A stretch of DNA of 64,000 bases from Roseiarcus sp963824475 (lineage in GTDB: Bacteria; Pseudomonadota; Alphaproteobacteria; Rhizobiales; Beijerinckiaceae), in contig CAWGPR010000005.1 of assembly GCA_963824475.1 (NCBI GenBank), positions 186,001-250,000 of the forward strand, written 5' to 3'. Made by a program: the position numbers and the translations under genes. Shown one piece after another: positions 9,177 to 17,766 of the stretch (position 1 is the stretch's first letter; the number at the start of each line of letters is the position of its first letter). Under the pieces are notes generated by a model that did not search any database, was not told the DNA's origin, and worked only from the letters and a program-made list of their open reading frames with translations.

Positions 9177-10745
9177 ATGGCGGCGAAATTCGATCAGAAC
9201 GACGACAGCGTCGTCGTCATCGTAGGGTCGGGCTCGGGCGGCGGCACGCTTGGCAACGAACTGGCGCAGAAGGGCGTCAAGGTTGTCGTGCTGGAGGCTG
9301 GCAAGCGCTACGAATACGAGGACTTCATCAACGACGAGTGGCCGAGCTTCACCCAGCTCGCCTGGAAGGATATGCGGACGACCTCCGGCGACTGGAGGGT
9401 TCACAAGGACTTCCCCCATCTGCCGGCCTGGATCGTCAAGGCGGTCGGCGGAACGTCGATCCACTGGGCAGGCGCGTCCCTTCGCCTTCAGGACCACGAG
9501 CTCAAGGCCGCGACGACTTACGGCCGCGTTCCCGGCGCCAATCTGCTCGACTGGCCGCTGACTCTGGCCGAGCTCGAGCCCTACTACGCCAAGGCCGAGG
9601 ACAAGATGGGGGTCACCCGCACCAATGGCATCCCGGGACTTCCGGGCAGCAACAATTTCAAGGTCTTCAAGGCCGGGGCCGACAAGCTCGGCTACAAGGA
9701 GTGCCACACCGGCCGAATGGCGATCAATTCCGTCGAGCGCGACGGCCGCAATTCCTGCCAGCAGACCGGATTCTGTTTCCAGGGCTGCAAGTGGGGCGCG
9801 AAATGGTCGACGCTCTACACCGAGATTCCCAAGGGCGAGGCGACGGGCAACCTGGAGGTTCGCCCGGAGTCGCATGTCGCGCAGATCGAGCACGATTCCT
9901 CGGGCAAGGTCACCGGCGTCACCTATTTCGACGCGGACGGCAAGCTGCAACGTCAGAAGGCGCGCATCGTCACGGTCGCGGGCAATTCGCTCGAAAGTCC
10001 GCGGCTTCTGCTCAACTCGGCCTCGGCGAAGTTTCCCGATGGGCTCGCCAATTCCTCGGGCCAGGTCGGGCGCAACTACATGCGTCACACCACGGGGTCG
10101 GTCTACGCGGTCTTCGAGCAGCCGGTGCACATGTATCGGGGCACGACCATGGCCGGCATCATGCGCGACGAAGCGCGAAACGATCCGAGCCGCGGCTTCG
10201 TCGGCGGGTACGAACTGGAGACGCTCTCCCTCGGCCTGCCCTTCCTGGCCGCCTTCCTCGATCCGGGCGCCTGGGGCCGCGAGTTCACCACCGCGCTCGA
10301 CGGCTATTCGAATATGGCCGGGATGTGGATCGTCGGCGAGGACATGCCGCAGGAAACGAACCGGATCACGCTCAGCGACCAGAAGGACAAATGGGGCTTA
10401 GCCGTGGTGGACGTGCATTTCGACGACCATCCGAACGATGTGGCGATCCGCAACCATGCTTATGGGCAGGGCAAGGCGATGTATGAGGCGGTCGGCGCGA
10501 CGCGCACCTTCCCCACGCCGCCCTACCCGTCGACCCACAATCTCGGCACCAACCGGATGAGCGAGAATGCCCGCGACGGCGTGGTCAACAAGCACGGCCA
10601 GACGCACGACATCAAGAACCTGTTCATCTCGGACGGCAGCCAGTTCACCACCGGCGGAGCCGAGAACCCGACGCTGACGATCGTGACGCTCGCGATCCGT
10701 CAGGCCGACTACATCGCCGACCAGATGAAGTCGAACGCGATCTGA
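9177..10745 (+). CDS. GMC-family FAD oxidoreductase (large subunit)
   Basis: About 522 residues. The Rossmann FAD motif VIVGSGSGGGTLGNELA is at the N-terminus, WAGASLRL and the Cys-rich CQQTGFCFQGCKWGAKWSTLYT segment follow, and the C-terminal GMC region has HNLGTNRMS and NLFISDGSQFTTGGAENPTLTI. I chose the ATG at 9177 because it follows gaggaaacggac; an in-frame GTG lies 33 bp upstream. With the preceding Tat subunit it should form a periplasmic dehydrogenase for gluconate, a sugar or an alcohol. The substrate cannot be read from the sequence. Confidence 0.87.
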   Translation: MAAKFDQNDDSVVVIVGSGSGGGTLGNELAQKGVKVVVLEAGKRYEYEDFINDEWPSFTQLAWKDMRTTSGDWRVHKDFPHLPAWIVKAVGGTSIHWAGASLRLQDHELKAATTYGRVPGANLLDWPLTLAELEPYYAKAEDKMGVTRTNGIPGLPGSNNFKVFKAGADKLGYKECHTGRMAINSVERDGRNSCQQTGFCFQGCKWGAKWSTLYTEIPKGEATGNLEVRPESHVAQIEHDSSGKVTGVTYFDADGKLQRQKARIVTVAGNSLESPRLLLNSASAKFPDGLANSSGQVGRNYMRHTTGSVYAVFEQPVHMYRGTTMAGIMRDEARNDPSRGFVGGYELETLSLGLPFLAAFLDPGAWGREFTTALDGYSNMAGMWIVGEDMPQETNRITLSDQKDKWGLAVVDVHFDDHPNDVAIRNHAYGQGKAMYEAVGATRTFPTPPYPSTHNLGTNRMSENARDGVVNKHGQTHDIKNLFISDGSQFTTGGAENPTLTIVTLAIRQADYIADQMKSNAI

Positions 10746-10848
10746 ACGGAGGGGACGGCCGGTCTCGAAGCCGGACTCGGGGCGACGTCCCGAACCAACG
10801 CGCGATGCGATCGGGTGCGGTGGCGTTCGGGTCGGACCCGCCGCCACC

Positions 10849-10926
10849 CTACCCCAGCGCCACTTCCATCCCTTGGGCGCGCGCAGCGTCAGCGAGCCGC
10901 GCGTCGAACGTCGCGAGCGCCGCGCG
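10849..10926 (-). pseudogene. Remnant of a VapC/PIN toxin C-terminus
   Basis: The minus strand encodes ALATFDARLADAARAQG and a few more residues before a stop. This matches the C-terminal PIN-domain block VTFDARLAEAARAAG of the intact toxin 700 bp away, on the other strand. No upstream PIN residues are present, so it is a fragment. Two related toxin traces at one locus suggest repeated turnover of toxin-antitoxin genes here. Confidence 0.6.
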
Positions 10927-11026
10927 ACCTTCTTTGAAGGGGAGGCGGCGGCAAAAGCGCAAGTGTTTCCCTTGCATGTTGGCGCGCAAGGGCGCATATG
11001 GCCAAGGATAGCCAGACGAGCCCGCC

Positions 11027-11275
11027 ATGGCCATTTATCCCCTCGCTCAAGCAAAAGACCAACTGTCGCGCCTCATCGACGAGGCGTTGAGAGGGGAAAT
11101 CGTAACGATCACCCGTCACGGGAAGCCTGTCGTCACGCTCTCTCCGAGCGCGCCGGCACCTAAGCCGCTGACTGTCCAATATCTTAGGGAAATGCGACGC
11201 CGCGCGCAGGGGCGACCGAGTCTGGGCGCGGATTCTGTGACGCTAGTTAGAGAAACGCGCGACGAGGAGCCGTGA
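11027..11275 (+). CDS. Phd/YefM-family antitoxin
   Basis: An 82-residue protein beginning MAIYPLAQAKDQLSRLIDEAL, then GEIVTITRHGKPVVTLSP, the standard Phd/YefM N-terminal DNA-binding pattern. The charged C-terminal part should wrap the toxin. It is directly upstream of a PIN-domain toxin, and the two genes overlap by 4 bp (GTGA), so they are translationally coupled. Antitoxins of this type neutralise the toxin and repress their own promoter. Confidence 0.88.
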   Translation: MAIYPLAQAKDQLSRLIDEALRGEIVTITRHGKPVVTLSPSAPAPKPLTVQYLREMRRRAQGRPSLGADSVTLVRETRDEEP

Positions 11276-11697
11276 GCGACTGCCTCGACACCAGCTTTCT
11301 CGTCTCTGTTCTGTTCCCCGACTCGCATACGTCCCGCGCCTTTGCTTGGCTAGAGAGGCTGCCTCGCACGATCTATGTCAGTGATTGGGCGGCGACCGAG
11401 TTGTTCGCGCTCGTGCGTCGCCGCGTACGGGCCGGGCTCGTCGATCCTGAAGTCGCCGAGGCCGCTCTACTTGAGTTCGAAGCCTTTGCCAGCAGCCGCG
11501 CGCAACGATTGTCGCAGTCGGCGCTAGCGGGCGCGCAAGCCGCGGAGCTCGCGCGGGACCCGGAGTTGAAGCTTTCCGCAGCCGACGCGCTCCACCTCGC
11601 GCTGAGCGCGGGCGGCCGCCACTGCCTCGTGACTTTCGACGCTCGCCTCGCCGAAGCGGCGCGCGCTGCAGGCTTCCGCGCCGAGATTCCCCCTTGA
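11272..11697 (+). CDS. vapC: VapC-type PIN-domain ribonuclease toxin
   Basis: A 141-residue PIN protein. The acidic active-site residues are recognisable: Asp in CLDTSFLVSVLF (residue 5), Glu in WAATELFAL, Asp in LSAADALHLA and Asp in VTFDARLAEAA. It starts at a GTG that overlaps the antitoxin stop. VapC toxins cleave tRNA or rRNA and stop growth when the antitoxin is lost. A related fragment lies upstream at 10.85-10.93 kb. Confidence 0.88.
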   Translation: MSDCLDTSFLVSVLFPDSHTSRAFAWLERLPRTIYVSDWAATELFALVRRRVRAGLVDPEVAEAALLEFEAFASSRAQRLSQSALAGAQAAELARDPELKLSAADALHLALSAGGRHCLVTFDARLAEAARAAGFRAEIPP

Positions 11698-11882
11698 GAA
11701 CCGAGGCGTCGAAATAGATCAATCCCACTCGCCGTCTCGCATCGGGCGGATGATGTCGACGCCGTTCTCGCCAGCCGCGGCGCACAGCGGCTCGGGCGCC
11801 GAACTGAGATCGCAAATTCCCTTTCGGCCGTCGGCGCCATATATCGCCCTGCCCCTCTCGCCTAGCCGCCAAGGAGCCCGCC

Positions 11883-12482
11883 TTGATCGTCGTCTTTGAC
11901 ATCGGCAACGTGCTCGTGCGCTGGAACCCGCGCAATCTGTTCCGCAAGACGATCAAGGACGAGGCGCGGATGGAGCGGTTCCTGGCCGCAGCGCTGTCGA
12001 TGGACTTCGTGTCCCTCACCGACATTGCCGCCGACTTCTCGAAGGCGGTGGCGGAGCGCGCCAAGGCCTTTCCCGAATTCGCCCACGAACTGCATCTCTT
12101 CGACGAGCGGTGGATCGAGACCATCGGCGGACCGATCGAGGAGAATGTGGCGCTGCTCCGGCGCCTCAGACGCGCCGGCCGCCCGGTCTACGCGCTCAGC
12201 AACTTCGCCACCGTCAAGTTCGCGATCGCCCGCCAGATGTTCGACTTCCTCAACGAGTTCGACCACGCGGTGATCTCCGGCCACGTCGGCGCAGCCAAGC
12301 CCGACCCACGCATCTTTGAAATCCTGTTCGAGCAGGTCGGGAGACGGCCGCAGGAACTCGTGTTCGTCGACAACTCGCTCAAGAACATCGAGGCGGCGCG
12401 AGCGCTCGGCATGCCGGCGATCCACTTCCGCCCCGGCGTCGATCTCAACAGCGAGCTCGCCACACACGGCGCCCTGCCCTGA
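11883..12482 (+). CDS. HAD-superfamily phosphatase (YihX-like)
   Basis: A 199-residue protein, the same length as E. coli YihX. Motif I is VFDIGNVLVRW, where the second Asp is replaced by Gly-Asn as in the YihX-like group; motif II is ALSNFA, motif III is the Lys in GAAKPDPRIF, and motif IV is VFVDNSLKNIEAA. YihX dephosphorylates alpha-glucose-1-phosphate; broad sugar-phosphate or haloacid activity is equally possible for this branch. It starts at a TTG or an ATC-preceding codon; the start (ttgatcgtc) follows an aaggagc ribosome site. Confidence 0.75.
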   Translation: MIVVFDIGNVLVRWNPRNLFRKTIKDEARMERFLAAALSMDFVSLTDIAADFSKAVAERAKAFPEFAHELHLFDERWIETIGGPIEENVALLRRLRRAGRPVYALSNFATVKFAIARQMFDFLNEFDHAVISGHVGAAKPDPRIFEILFEQVGRRPQELVFVDNSLKNIEAARALGMPAIHFRPGVDLNSELATHGALP

Positions 12483-12531
12483 ACCTGTCCGCTGAAGCCC
12501 AGGCGCGCGGCGCATTGGCCACAGCAAGTTC

Positions 12532-12559
12532 TTGACTTTTCAGAAAAATGAGATATAAT
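12532..12559 (+). promoter_or_regulatory. Sigma-70-like promoter
   Basis: TTGACT (12532-12537) and TATAAT (12554-12559) are separated by 16 bp. This is an unusually canonical pair in GC-rich DNA and lies in an AT-rich island. It points right, into a 100 bp stretch that has no recognisable gene and then runs antisense to the convergent membrane-protein gene at 12.69-14.17 kb. The product may be a small RNA or a lost gene. Confidence 0.55.
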
Positions 12560-12635
12560 AGTTGGGTTTCAGAAATATCGGTTGGCCACATCCAAGAAAA
12601 CTTTTACGGAGTTGCAGAAAAATGAGGTTAACTCA
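12541..12635 (+). repeat. Direct repeat CAGAAAAATGAG with dyad
   Basis: CAGAAAAATGAG occurs at 12541-12552, inside the promoter spacer, and again at 12615-12626. The second copy runs into ATGAGGTTAACTCAT (12622-12636), an almost perfect dyad that also reads as a five-codon frame (ATG to TGA). The two copies look like binding sites for one regulator placed at and downstream of the promoter. Confidence 0.5.
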
Positions 12636-12685
12636 TTGAAAACAAAGCGGCGCGCGCAAAATCGCACACCTCGATTTTCGGCCCG

Positions 12686-14167
12686 TCAATTCCTCCTCGC
12701 GCCCTCCCCCTCCGGCGCCTCCTCGCGGGCCTGGACGACGGCGACAGCGTCGGCATAGAGGCGCCGCCAGCCGGGCTCACGGTCGAGCATGGCGACGATC
12801 CGGCTGTCGGGGGCGAAGATCGTCCAGGCGATGTCATAGCGCTTGAGCGTGTTCTCGACCGCTTCGCGATCGCCGCTCCGGAGCTTGTCGTAGAGGCTCA
12901 GCATCGGGTCGCCGTAAAGCTCCACGCGGGCGTCGATGAACGGGCGCACATGCTCAAAGATGAGATAGCCGCCGAACGCATAGTCGTTGAGCACAGGCTT
13001 CCGCCTTAGGTCACGCGGAACTCCGCTCAAGGCTGAGATCGGCGCGGCGGCTCCGTCGGTCCGCTCGATCGGGGCCATGAGCCGCGCGCCGCCGATCGCC
13101 AGCGCCGCCGCGAGTGTTCCGAACAGCGCGGTTCGGGCGACGAGCCGGCACTCTTCGCCGACTGGCGCGGCGCCGAACGCCGCCGCGATCGGCCGCGCCA
13201 GCAGCATCGGCGCGAGGATGCCCAACAACACCTGATGGCGCGAATGCTGCAGCGCCATCGCGACGAGCGCGATGATGAGCGTGGCGCGTATCGGCGGCAT
13301 GGCGAAGGGCCGCGTCAGCGCGAGGCCGAGCAGCGTCAGCAACGCCAGCTCCATCGTTCCGAGATGGCTGAAGTCCTGCGGCCGCCACTCGCTGATGCGC
13401 GACAGGTTCTCGACCGACATCAGGCGGAACGGACGGACCAGCGCGTCGACCCCATACGGATTGATGAGCGCGGCGGCGAGCGCCGCGAGAGCGAACGTTG
13501 CCCACGCGCGCGCGGCTAAGAGACGCGCTCCGACCGGCGCCCCCGTCACCGCTTCGAGCGCGAACGGTCCGATCAGCATGAGGCCGAAGATGAAGCCGCC
13601 GTGCAGGTTCGCCCACGCGATCATCAGCGCAGCGAGCCCGAGCGGGGGCGCGCGCTCGCGATCGCGCGCGGCGATAAGCCCGGCGCTCCAGGCGGCCGCG
13701 AGCGGGAGCGCCAGCACGTGCGGCCGCGCGAGCAGATTCGCCGTCACCAGCGAAAGGCCGATCGCGACGGCGGCGACCAGCGGCGCGCCGCGAAGCTTGC
13801 GCGCGGCGCTCAGGCCCACGATCAGCGCCGCGGTCGCGACGGCGGCGCCCGTCAACAGCGCGACGCCGCTCCATCCGCCAAAGCGGAAGGCGAACGCAAG
13901 CAGAACTTCCGATAGCCACTCATGCGCGGTCCATGGCGCCCCCGGCATTGAATGGCTGAACGGGTCGACGCGCGGCGCGGCGCCATGGGCGATGATCCAT
14001 TCGCCCGTCGCCACATGCGACCAGGTGTCGCCGTCGCCGAGCACTTGCGGCGAGAACGCGGCGAGCGCGAATAGAAAGACCGCGATTGCCGCCAGGCCGA
14101 GCCCGGCGAGTCGGGCCTCGGCTGCGTCATCGCTCGCGGAGCGGACAAACGGCAAGGCGAAGGACAT
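12686..14167 (-). CDS. Polytopic membrane protein, GT-C-like
   Basis: About 493 residues from the ATG at 14167 (an earlier in-frame ATG is at 14191). Some ten hydrophobic helices fill residues 25-360; the first periplasmic loop has DGDTWSHVATGEWI and PWTAHEWLSE with conserved acidic and aromatic residues, as in GT-C membrane glycosyltransferases. The soluble C-terminal ~110 residues contain DYAFGGYLIF and FIDARVELYGD. The family is recurrent in alphaproteobacteria, but no substrate is known to me. It is a single gene. Confidence 0.6.
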   Translation of the reverse strand: MSFALPFVRSASDDAAEARLAGLGLAAIAVFLFALAAFSPQVLGDGDTWSHVATGEWIIAHGAAPRVDPFSHSMPGAPWTAHEWLSEVLLAFAFRFGGWSGVALLTGAAVATAALIVGLSAARKLRGAPLVAAVAIGLSLVTANLLARPHVLALPLAAAWSAGLIAARDRERAPPLGLAALMIAWANLHGGFIFGLMLIGPFALEAVTGAPVGARLLAARAWATFALAALAAALINPYGVDALVRPFRLMSVENLSRISEWRPQDFSHLGTMELALLTLLGLALTRPFAMPPIRATLIIALVAMALQHSRHQVLLGILAPMLLARPIAAAFGAAPVGEECRLVARTALFGTLAAALAIGGARLMAPIERTDGAAAPISALSGVPRDLRRKPVLNDYAFGGYLIFEHVRPFIDARVELYGDPMLSLYDKLRSGDREAVENTLKRYDIAWTIFAPDSRIVAMLDREPGWRRLYADAVAVVQAREEAPEGEGARRN

Positions 14168-14291
14168 CGCCCGACCCTGCCAAAGGTGCAATAACGCGAC
14201 GTTAAATCGAAGCCGTTGGAATGACGCGCGTCACGGGACGGCGACGCGATTTCCCCCGATCAGCGGGCCACGAGCGGCTCTTGGGCCGTCC

Positions 14292-15050
14292 TTATCGTCC
14301 GCAAAGTGCGCCCGATGCGAAGCCGCCGCTCTGGTCCGCGGACGCGTAGCTGCTGCCGGAGCAAAGCGACGAATCGCCGGCGCAGAGCGAGGCGAAATTG
14401 ACTGGCGTCGAGGTCAGGCTCGCCTGGTTCGCGCCTCCTGCCTTTTTGACCTGCGCGGTTTGACCGACGTTGGCGAGGTCGATGCATTCGCAACGCGGTC
14501 CGCCGCGGCCGCCGGCGGCCCGGGCGCAGTTGCGCGCCTGCTGCTCAAAGGTGATCCCCGGCCGACGCGGACAGACAAGCGCCTGCCCTTCGACCAGCGT
14601 CACGCGCGACTGAGCGCTCCGCACGCTGATGTCGAGCACGGTGCCGCGCACACCGATCGCTGCGCTCGGCGTCGAGATGATGTAGGCGCTCTTGTCCAGT
14701 TTGCCGGTCGTGAACCGGAACACCCCTTTGGCCAGGTTGACCGCCATTTTCTGACTGTTCGATTGGCCGACATAGACAAATTGATCGAGCGTCACGCGCG
14801 AAACCGGGCCGACCCCCAGATTTGTCGAATCGAGGAAGATAAGCTTAGCGGTCGAATCCGCGCCGGTGCGCACGACCTCGTTGCGATAGACCGAGTCTCC
14901 GACGGTCAGCGGCCCCATGGCGCCGGCCAGGTCACGTGTGACGTCATTGCGCGCGACCGCGGTCGAGCCGATGTGTTCCTGCGCGAAAGCGCCGCCGAGG
15001 TCGGCCGCGAATGCGCAAAGCGCAAAGAGGATCAATCGCCAATCGCGCAA
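14292..15050 (-). CDS. FecR-domain periplasmic protein
   Basis: A 252-residue protein with a signal peptide (LILFALCAFAADLGGAFA). The FecR-like block is clear: VGDSVYRNEVVRTGADSTAKLIFLDSTNLGVGP in outline, then TGKLDKSAYIISTPSAAIGVRGTVLDI. Unlike sigma-factor regulators of the FecIR type, it has no cytoplasmic N-terminus and no sigma factor gene next to it, so it is probably a free secreted FecR protein. The C-terminus is Ser/Gly-rich with several Cys. Confidence 0.75.
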   Translation of the reverse strand: MRDWRLILFALCAFAADLGGAFAQEHIGSTAVARNDVTRDLAGAMGPLTVGDSVYRNEVVRTGADSTAKLIFLDSTNLGVGPVSRVTLDQFVYVGQSNSQKMAVNLAKGVFRFTTGKLDKSAYIISTPSAAIGVRGTVLDISVRSAQSRVTLVEGQALVCPRRPGITFEQQARNCARAAGGRGGPRCECIDLANVGQTAQVKKAGGANQASLTSTPVNFASLCAGDSSLCSGSSYASADQSGGFASGALCGR

Positions 15051-15149
15051 TTGCGGAACGCCCTATCGCCGTCGCGAGCACTCCGGACGCCCGGACGCCC
15101 GCTCCGTTTTGCCTGATCATTAAGCCAAACCCAGCGAAGTCAAGTCAAT

Positions 15150-15605
15150 TTACGGAGGCGGCGGTGCTATTGATCCATCACGGCCAGAATCGGTCCCGGC
15201 GGGATATGTGCAGGCGGTCAGAAAGCCGGATATGACAAACGTGAGCATGACGTGTCTGCGGACTGGAATCCCGTTGAGAGCAGCGGCTTTCGGACTTGCC
15301 CCGATCGCATAGAGTTGACGCCCAATCGGCGTCCGCTCCGTGACCAGCGAAAGAACGATCGCGAGCAGAAGCACGTAGAGCGCTGTGACCGGCATCCCCA
15401 GGACGAATCGCGCGTTGATGCTGAGGAAGCCCGCAGGCAGGGCGCCGATCATCTGTTTTCCGCCGGTGCACAAAAGGGCGATCGCATAGAGAACCGTCCC
15501 CGTTCCCAGCGTCGCTATGAACGAGTCAATCTGAGCCACCTCGACCAGAATCCCGTTCACGAACCCCGCCAGCGCGCCGCAAGCAAGAACGACGAGGACG
15601 CGAAG
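15150..15605 (-). pseudogene. Fragment of a RbsC-type ABC sugar permease
   Basis: The minus strand reads ALAGFVNGILVEVAQIDSFIATLGTGTVLYAIALL in outline and GRQLYAIGASPKAAALNGIPV, both typical of the middle of ribose/xylose ABC permeases. The N-terminal helices are missing upstream of about 15605, and the last helices are missing after FLTACTYPAG. No ATP-binding or substrate-binding partner gene is present. The right truncation is close to the IS481 element, which may have caused it. Confidence 0.75.
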
Positions 15606-15724
15606 GCGGAGTTTCTATCTGGGAGATCCCGGCGCTAGCCGCCAAGCGCGTCAGCGTGAAGCAACTCGGGCGGACAAACGAGCCCACTAGTCTGCAATAT
15701 CAGACGTTTAGTCCTGAGCGGCCC

Positions 15725-17005
15725 GAGACATGGGTGACAGTTTGTACCGGACACATGGGTGACACCTCCGGCCAGGCATGCCTGGCGGGAGGTGTCGATG
15801 CCCTGGAAGGAGTGTTCGGTTATGGATGCGCGTTTGCGGTTTGTCGCCCGGCTTCTGGAGGGCGAGGCGATGACGGATGTCTGTCGCGAGTTCGGCGTCT
15901 CGCGCAAGACCGGCTACAAGATCTTCGATCGGTACAAGGAGCATGGGCTCGAGGCGCTGACCGATCGCTCGCGCCGGCCGGTGCGATACGCCAACCAGTT
16001 GGCGCCGCAGATCGAGCAACTCATCGTCGCCTGCAAGCGCGAGAAGCCTCATTGGGGCGCTCGCAAGGTCCGAGAACTGCTGGTTCGGCGGTTGGATCAA
16101 GACTTCCCCATCCCGGCCAAGAGCACGATCCACGCGGTCCTGCACCGGCACGGCCTAGTCAAACCGCTTGGCCGGCCGCGCCAGCGCGCAACAGGAACGC
16201 CGCTTTCGGCGGCTCAGACCCCAAATGGGCTTTGGTGCGCCGATTTCAAAGGCGAGTTCAAGCTGGGCGACGGGCGTTATTGCTACCCGCTGACCGTCAC
16301 CGACTATGCCTCACGCTACCTTCTGCTGTGTGAGGCGCTCTCGACCACCAAGGAAGCCTACGCGTTCCCAGTGTTCGAGGCCGTGTTCAAGGAGTTCGGC
16401 CTGCCCAAGGCCATTCGCACCGATAACGGCGTCCCTTTCGCAAGCCCCAATGCCCTCTTCGGCCTGAGCCGGCTGTCGGTCTGGTGGCTCAGGCTCGGCA
16501 TCGAGATCGAGCGCATCAAGCCAGGCTGCCCGCAACAGAACGGCCGCCATGAACGCATGCATCTGACCTTGAAGCTCGAGACCACAAAGCCCGCCGGCGC
16601 CAACTTCCTCCAACAGCAGGCCAAATTCGACGACTTCATCGAATGCTACAACAACGAGAGGCCGCACCAAGCGCTCAACATGCGATGCCCGGCCGAGCGA
16701 TACGCGCCCTCAACCCGCCCCTACAAGGGATTGCCGGACCTCGACTACCCGTTCCACGATAAAATCGTCACCGTCACCACATGCGGCCGAATCTGCTTCA
16801 ATCGCGAGAAAATCAATCTCAGCACCGTCTTCGCCGGCCAGCGCGTCGGCATCAAACAGGTCAGCGACCTCATTTGGCTCGTCAGCTTCATGGATTATGA
16901 TCTTGGCTTCATCGATCTGGAGCAGAAGACCTTGCAACCCCTCGACAACCCGTTCGGCCCGAGGTTGTCACCCATGTCTTAGGTACAGTCCGTTACCTAT
17001 GTCTC
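15725..17005 (+). mobile_element. IS481-family insertion sequence
   Basis: A 1281 bp element. The left end (15725-15766) and the right end (16964-17005) form imperfect 42 bp inverted repeats beginning GAGACAT and sharing TGTACC and ACATGGGTGACA; about 32 of 42 positions agree. It carries one complete transposase gene. No clear target duplication is seen. The right end lies about 20 bp from the 3' end of a tRNA-Ser gene. Confidence 0.85.
15822..16982 (+). CDS. IS481-family DDE transposase
   Basis: About 386 residues from the ATG at 15822, which follows aaggagtgttcggtt; longer in-frame starts exist at 15759 and 15798. An N-terminal helix-turn-helix (VCREFGVSRKTGYKIFDRYKE) precedes an integrase-core domain: Asp in LWCADFKGEFKL, Asp in IRTDNGVPFASP and Glu in NGRHERMHLTLKLE. 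A C-terminal ~80-residue extension follows. It should move the flanking inverted-repeat element. Confidence 0.92.
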   Translation: MDARLRFVARLLEGEAMTDVCREFGVSRKTGYKIFDRYKEHGLEALTDRSRRPVRYANQLAPQIEQLIVACKREKPHWGARKVRELLVRRLDQDFPIPAKSTIHAVLHRHGLVKPLGRPRQRATGTPLSAAQTPNGLWCADFKGEFKLGDGRYCYPLTVTDYASRYLLLCEALSTTKEAYAFPVFEAVFKEFGLPKAIRTDNGVPFASPNALFGLSRLSVWWLRLGIEIERIKPGCPQQNGRHERMHLTLKLETTKPAGANFLQQQAKFDDFIECYNNERPHQALNMRCPAERYAPSTRPYKGLPDLDYPFHDKIVTVTTCGRICFNREKINLSTVFAGQRVGIKQVSDLIWLVSFMDYDLGFIDLEQKTLQPLDNPFGPRLSPMS

Positions 17006-17026
17006 CGGGTCAGACCTCCGTCATAC

Positions 17027-17121
17027 TGGCGGAGACGGAGGGGATTCGAACCCTCGATAGAGCTTTACAACCCTATAACGGTTTAGCAAACCGCCGCCTT
17101 CAGCCTCTCGGCCACGTCTCC
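17027..17121 (-). tRNA. serX: tRNA-Ser (anticodon GCU)
   Basis: The minus strand folds as a class II tRNA: acceptor GGAGACG pairs with CGTCTCC, the D arm is GCCGAGAGGCTGAAGGC, the anticodon loop is TTTGCTAAA within GGCGGTTTGCTAAACCGTT, a long variable arm follows, and the T arm is GAGGGTTCGAATCCCTC. The discriminator is G and CCA is encoded. GCU reads AGC/AGU serine codons. The 3' end faces the IS481 element. Confidence 0.95.
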
Positions 17122-17363
17122 ATAGGCGCTATATTATTGATTTTTCTAGTTTTTCACGTTTCCTGCAAAAGAACCAAACGAGCGCACAAAGCGCACAAAA
17201 CCGGCGGGATGCCGGCCAAGGTGACGACAATTTTGACTACACTGACGACATTTGTCTAGCCCACCGTTTCCGCGCGAAACCGCCTGACAGGGGCGGCTGG
17301 GGCGCCGCCCTCGTCGGCCGCTGAGCATCATGGCGCTCGCCATGACCATTCTTCCCTATCCCC

Positions 17364-17382
17364 TTTAGGGTGAAAACCCAAT
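17364..17382 (+). repeat. Dispersed repeat, copy 1
   Basis: TTTAGGGTGAAAACCCAAT, one of five copies of a core with the form TAGGGTCAAAACCCAAT. The surrounding 17122-17766 stretch has no convincing gene. About 180 bp downstream of the core lies AGCGGACGTACGG, which has a counterpart (AGCGGGCGTAC) about 90 bp downstream of copy 3, so the full repeat unit may be longer than the core. Confidence 0.7.
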
Positions 17383-17766
17383 CGCTTGCGCGGTGCTTGG
17401 GGTTGCCGTCGTGCGAAGACGACGCAGCGGACGACGCAGTGCGCAAATACCGGTCGTCCGCTGACGGCTTGACGAACTGGCCGAACCGACACAAAAATGG
17501 AAGCTCGTGTTTGCCAGATGATCAACCGCTGATGACCCCATAGCGGACGTACGGCGGGTTTGCCGAGAGAGGGGCGAGCGACCCTGTAGATCGCGACTTC
17601 GGGTAGTGACGTAATTCGCCCAGACTCGGCCGGTGCTGACCAGGCTGGTTTCGCAGGCCTTCTTTTCGCGGCGGCCGAACATTGCAAAAACAAAACAGTG
17701 GTTTGTTGCGGCATATCAATGACTCCCGCGGCCGCTGTGTACATTTGCATTAGGGGAGAAGCGAAC

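Noticed and set aside
11700..11860. Minus-strand frame ending GENGVDIIRPMRDGEWD before the HAD gene
   Set aside because: It has no start codon with a ribosome site and no recognisable family; it could be a gene remnant but support is too weak.
13272..15116. A 614-codon plus-strand frame across the membrane protein and FecR genes
   Set aside because: It is Arg/Ala/Ser-rich, crosses two well-supported minus-strand genes and has no domain; a typical high-GC shadow.
17027..17121. tRNA-Ser as the attachment site of the 20-59 kb prophage
   Set aside because: The tRNA 3' end faces away from the prophage and no second copy of that end is seen near 59-62 kb.
17122..17760. Several minus-strand open frames of 65-220 codons between tRNA-Ser and the dehalogenase
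   Set aside because: They overlap one another, are Arg/Ser-rich, have no recognisable domain or ribosome site and cover repeat copy 1; I regard the stretch as non-coding.
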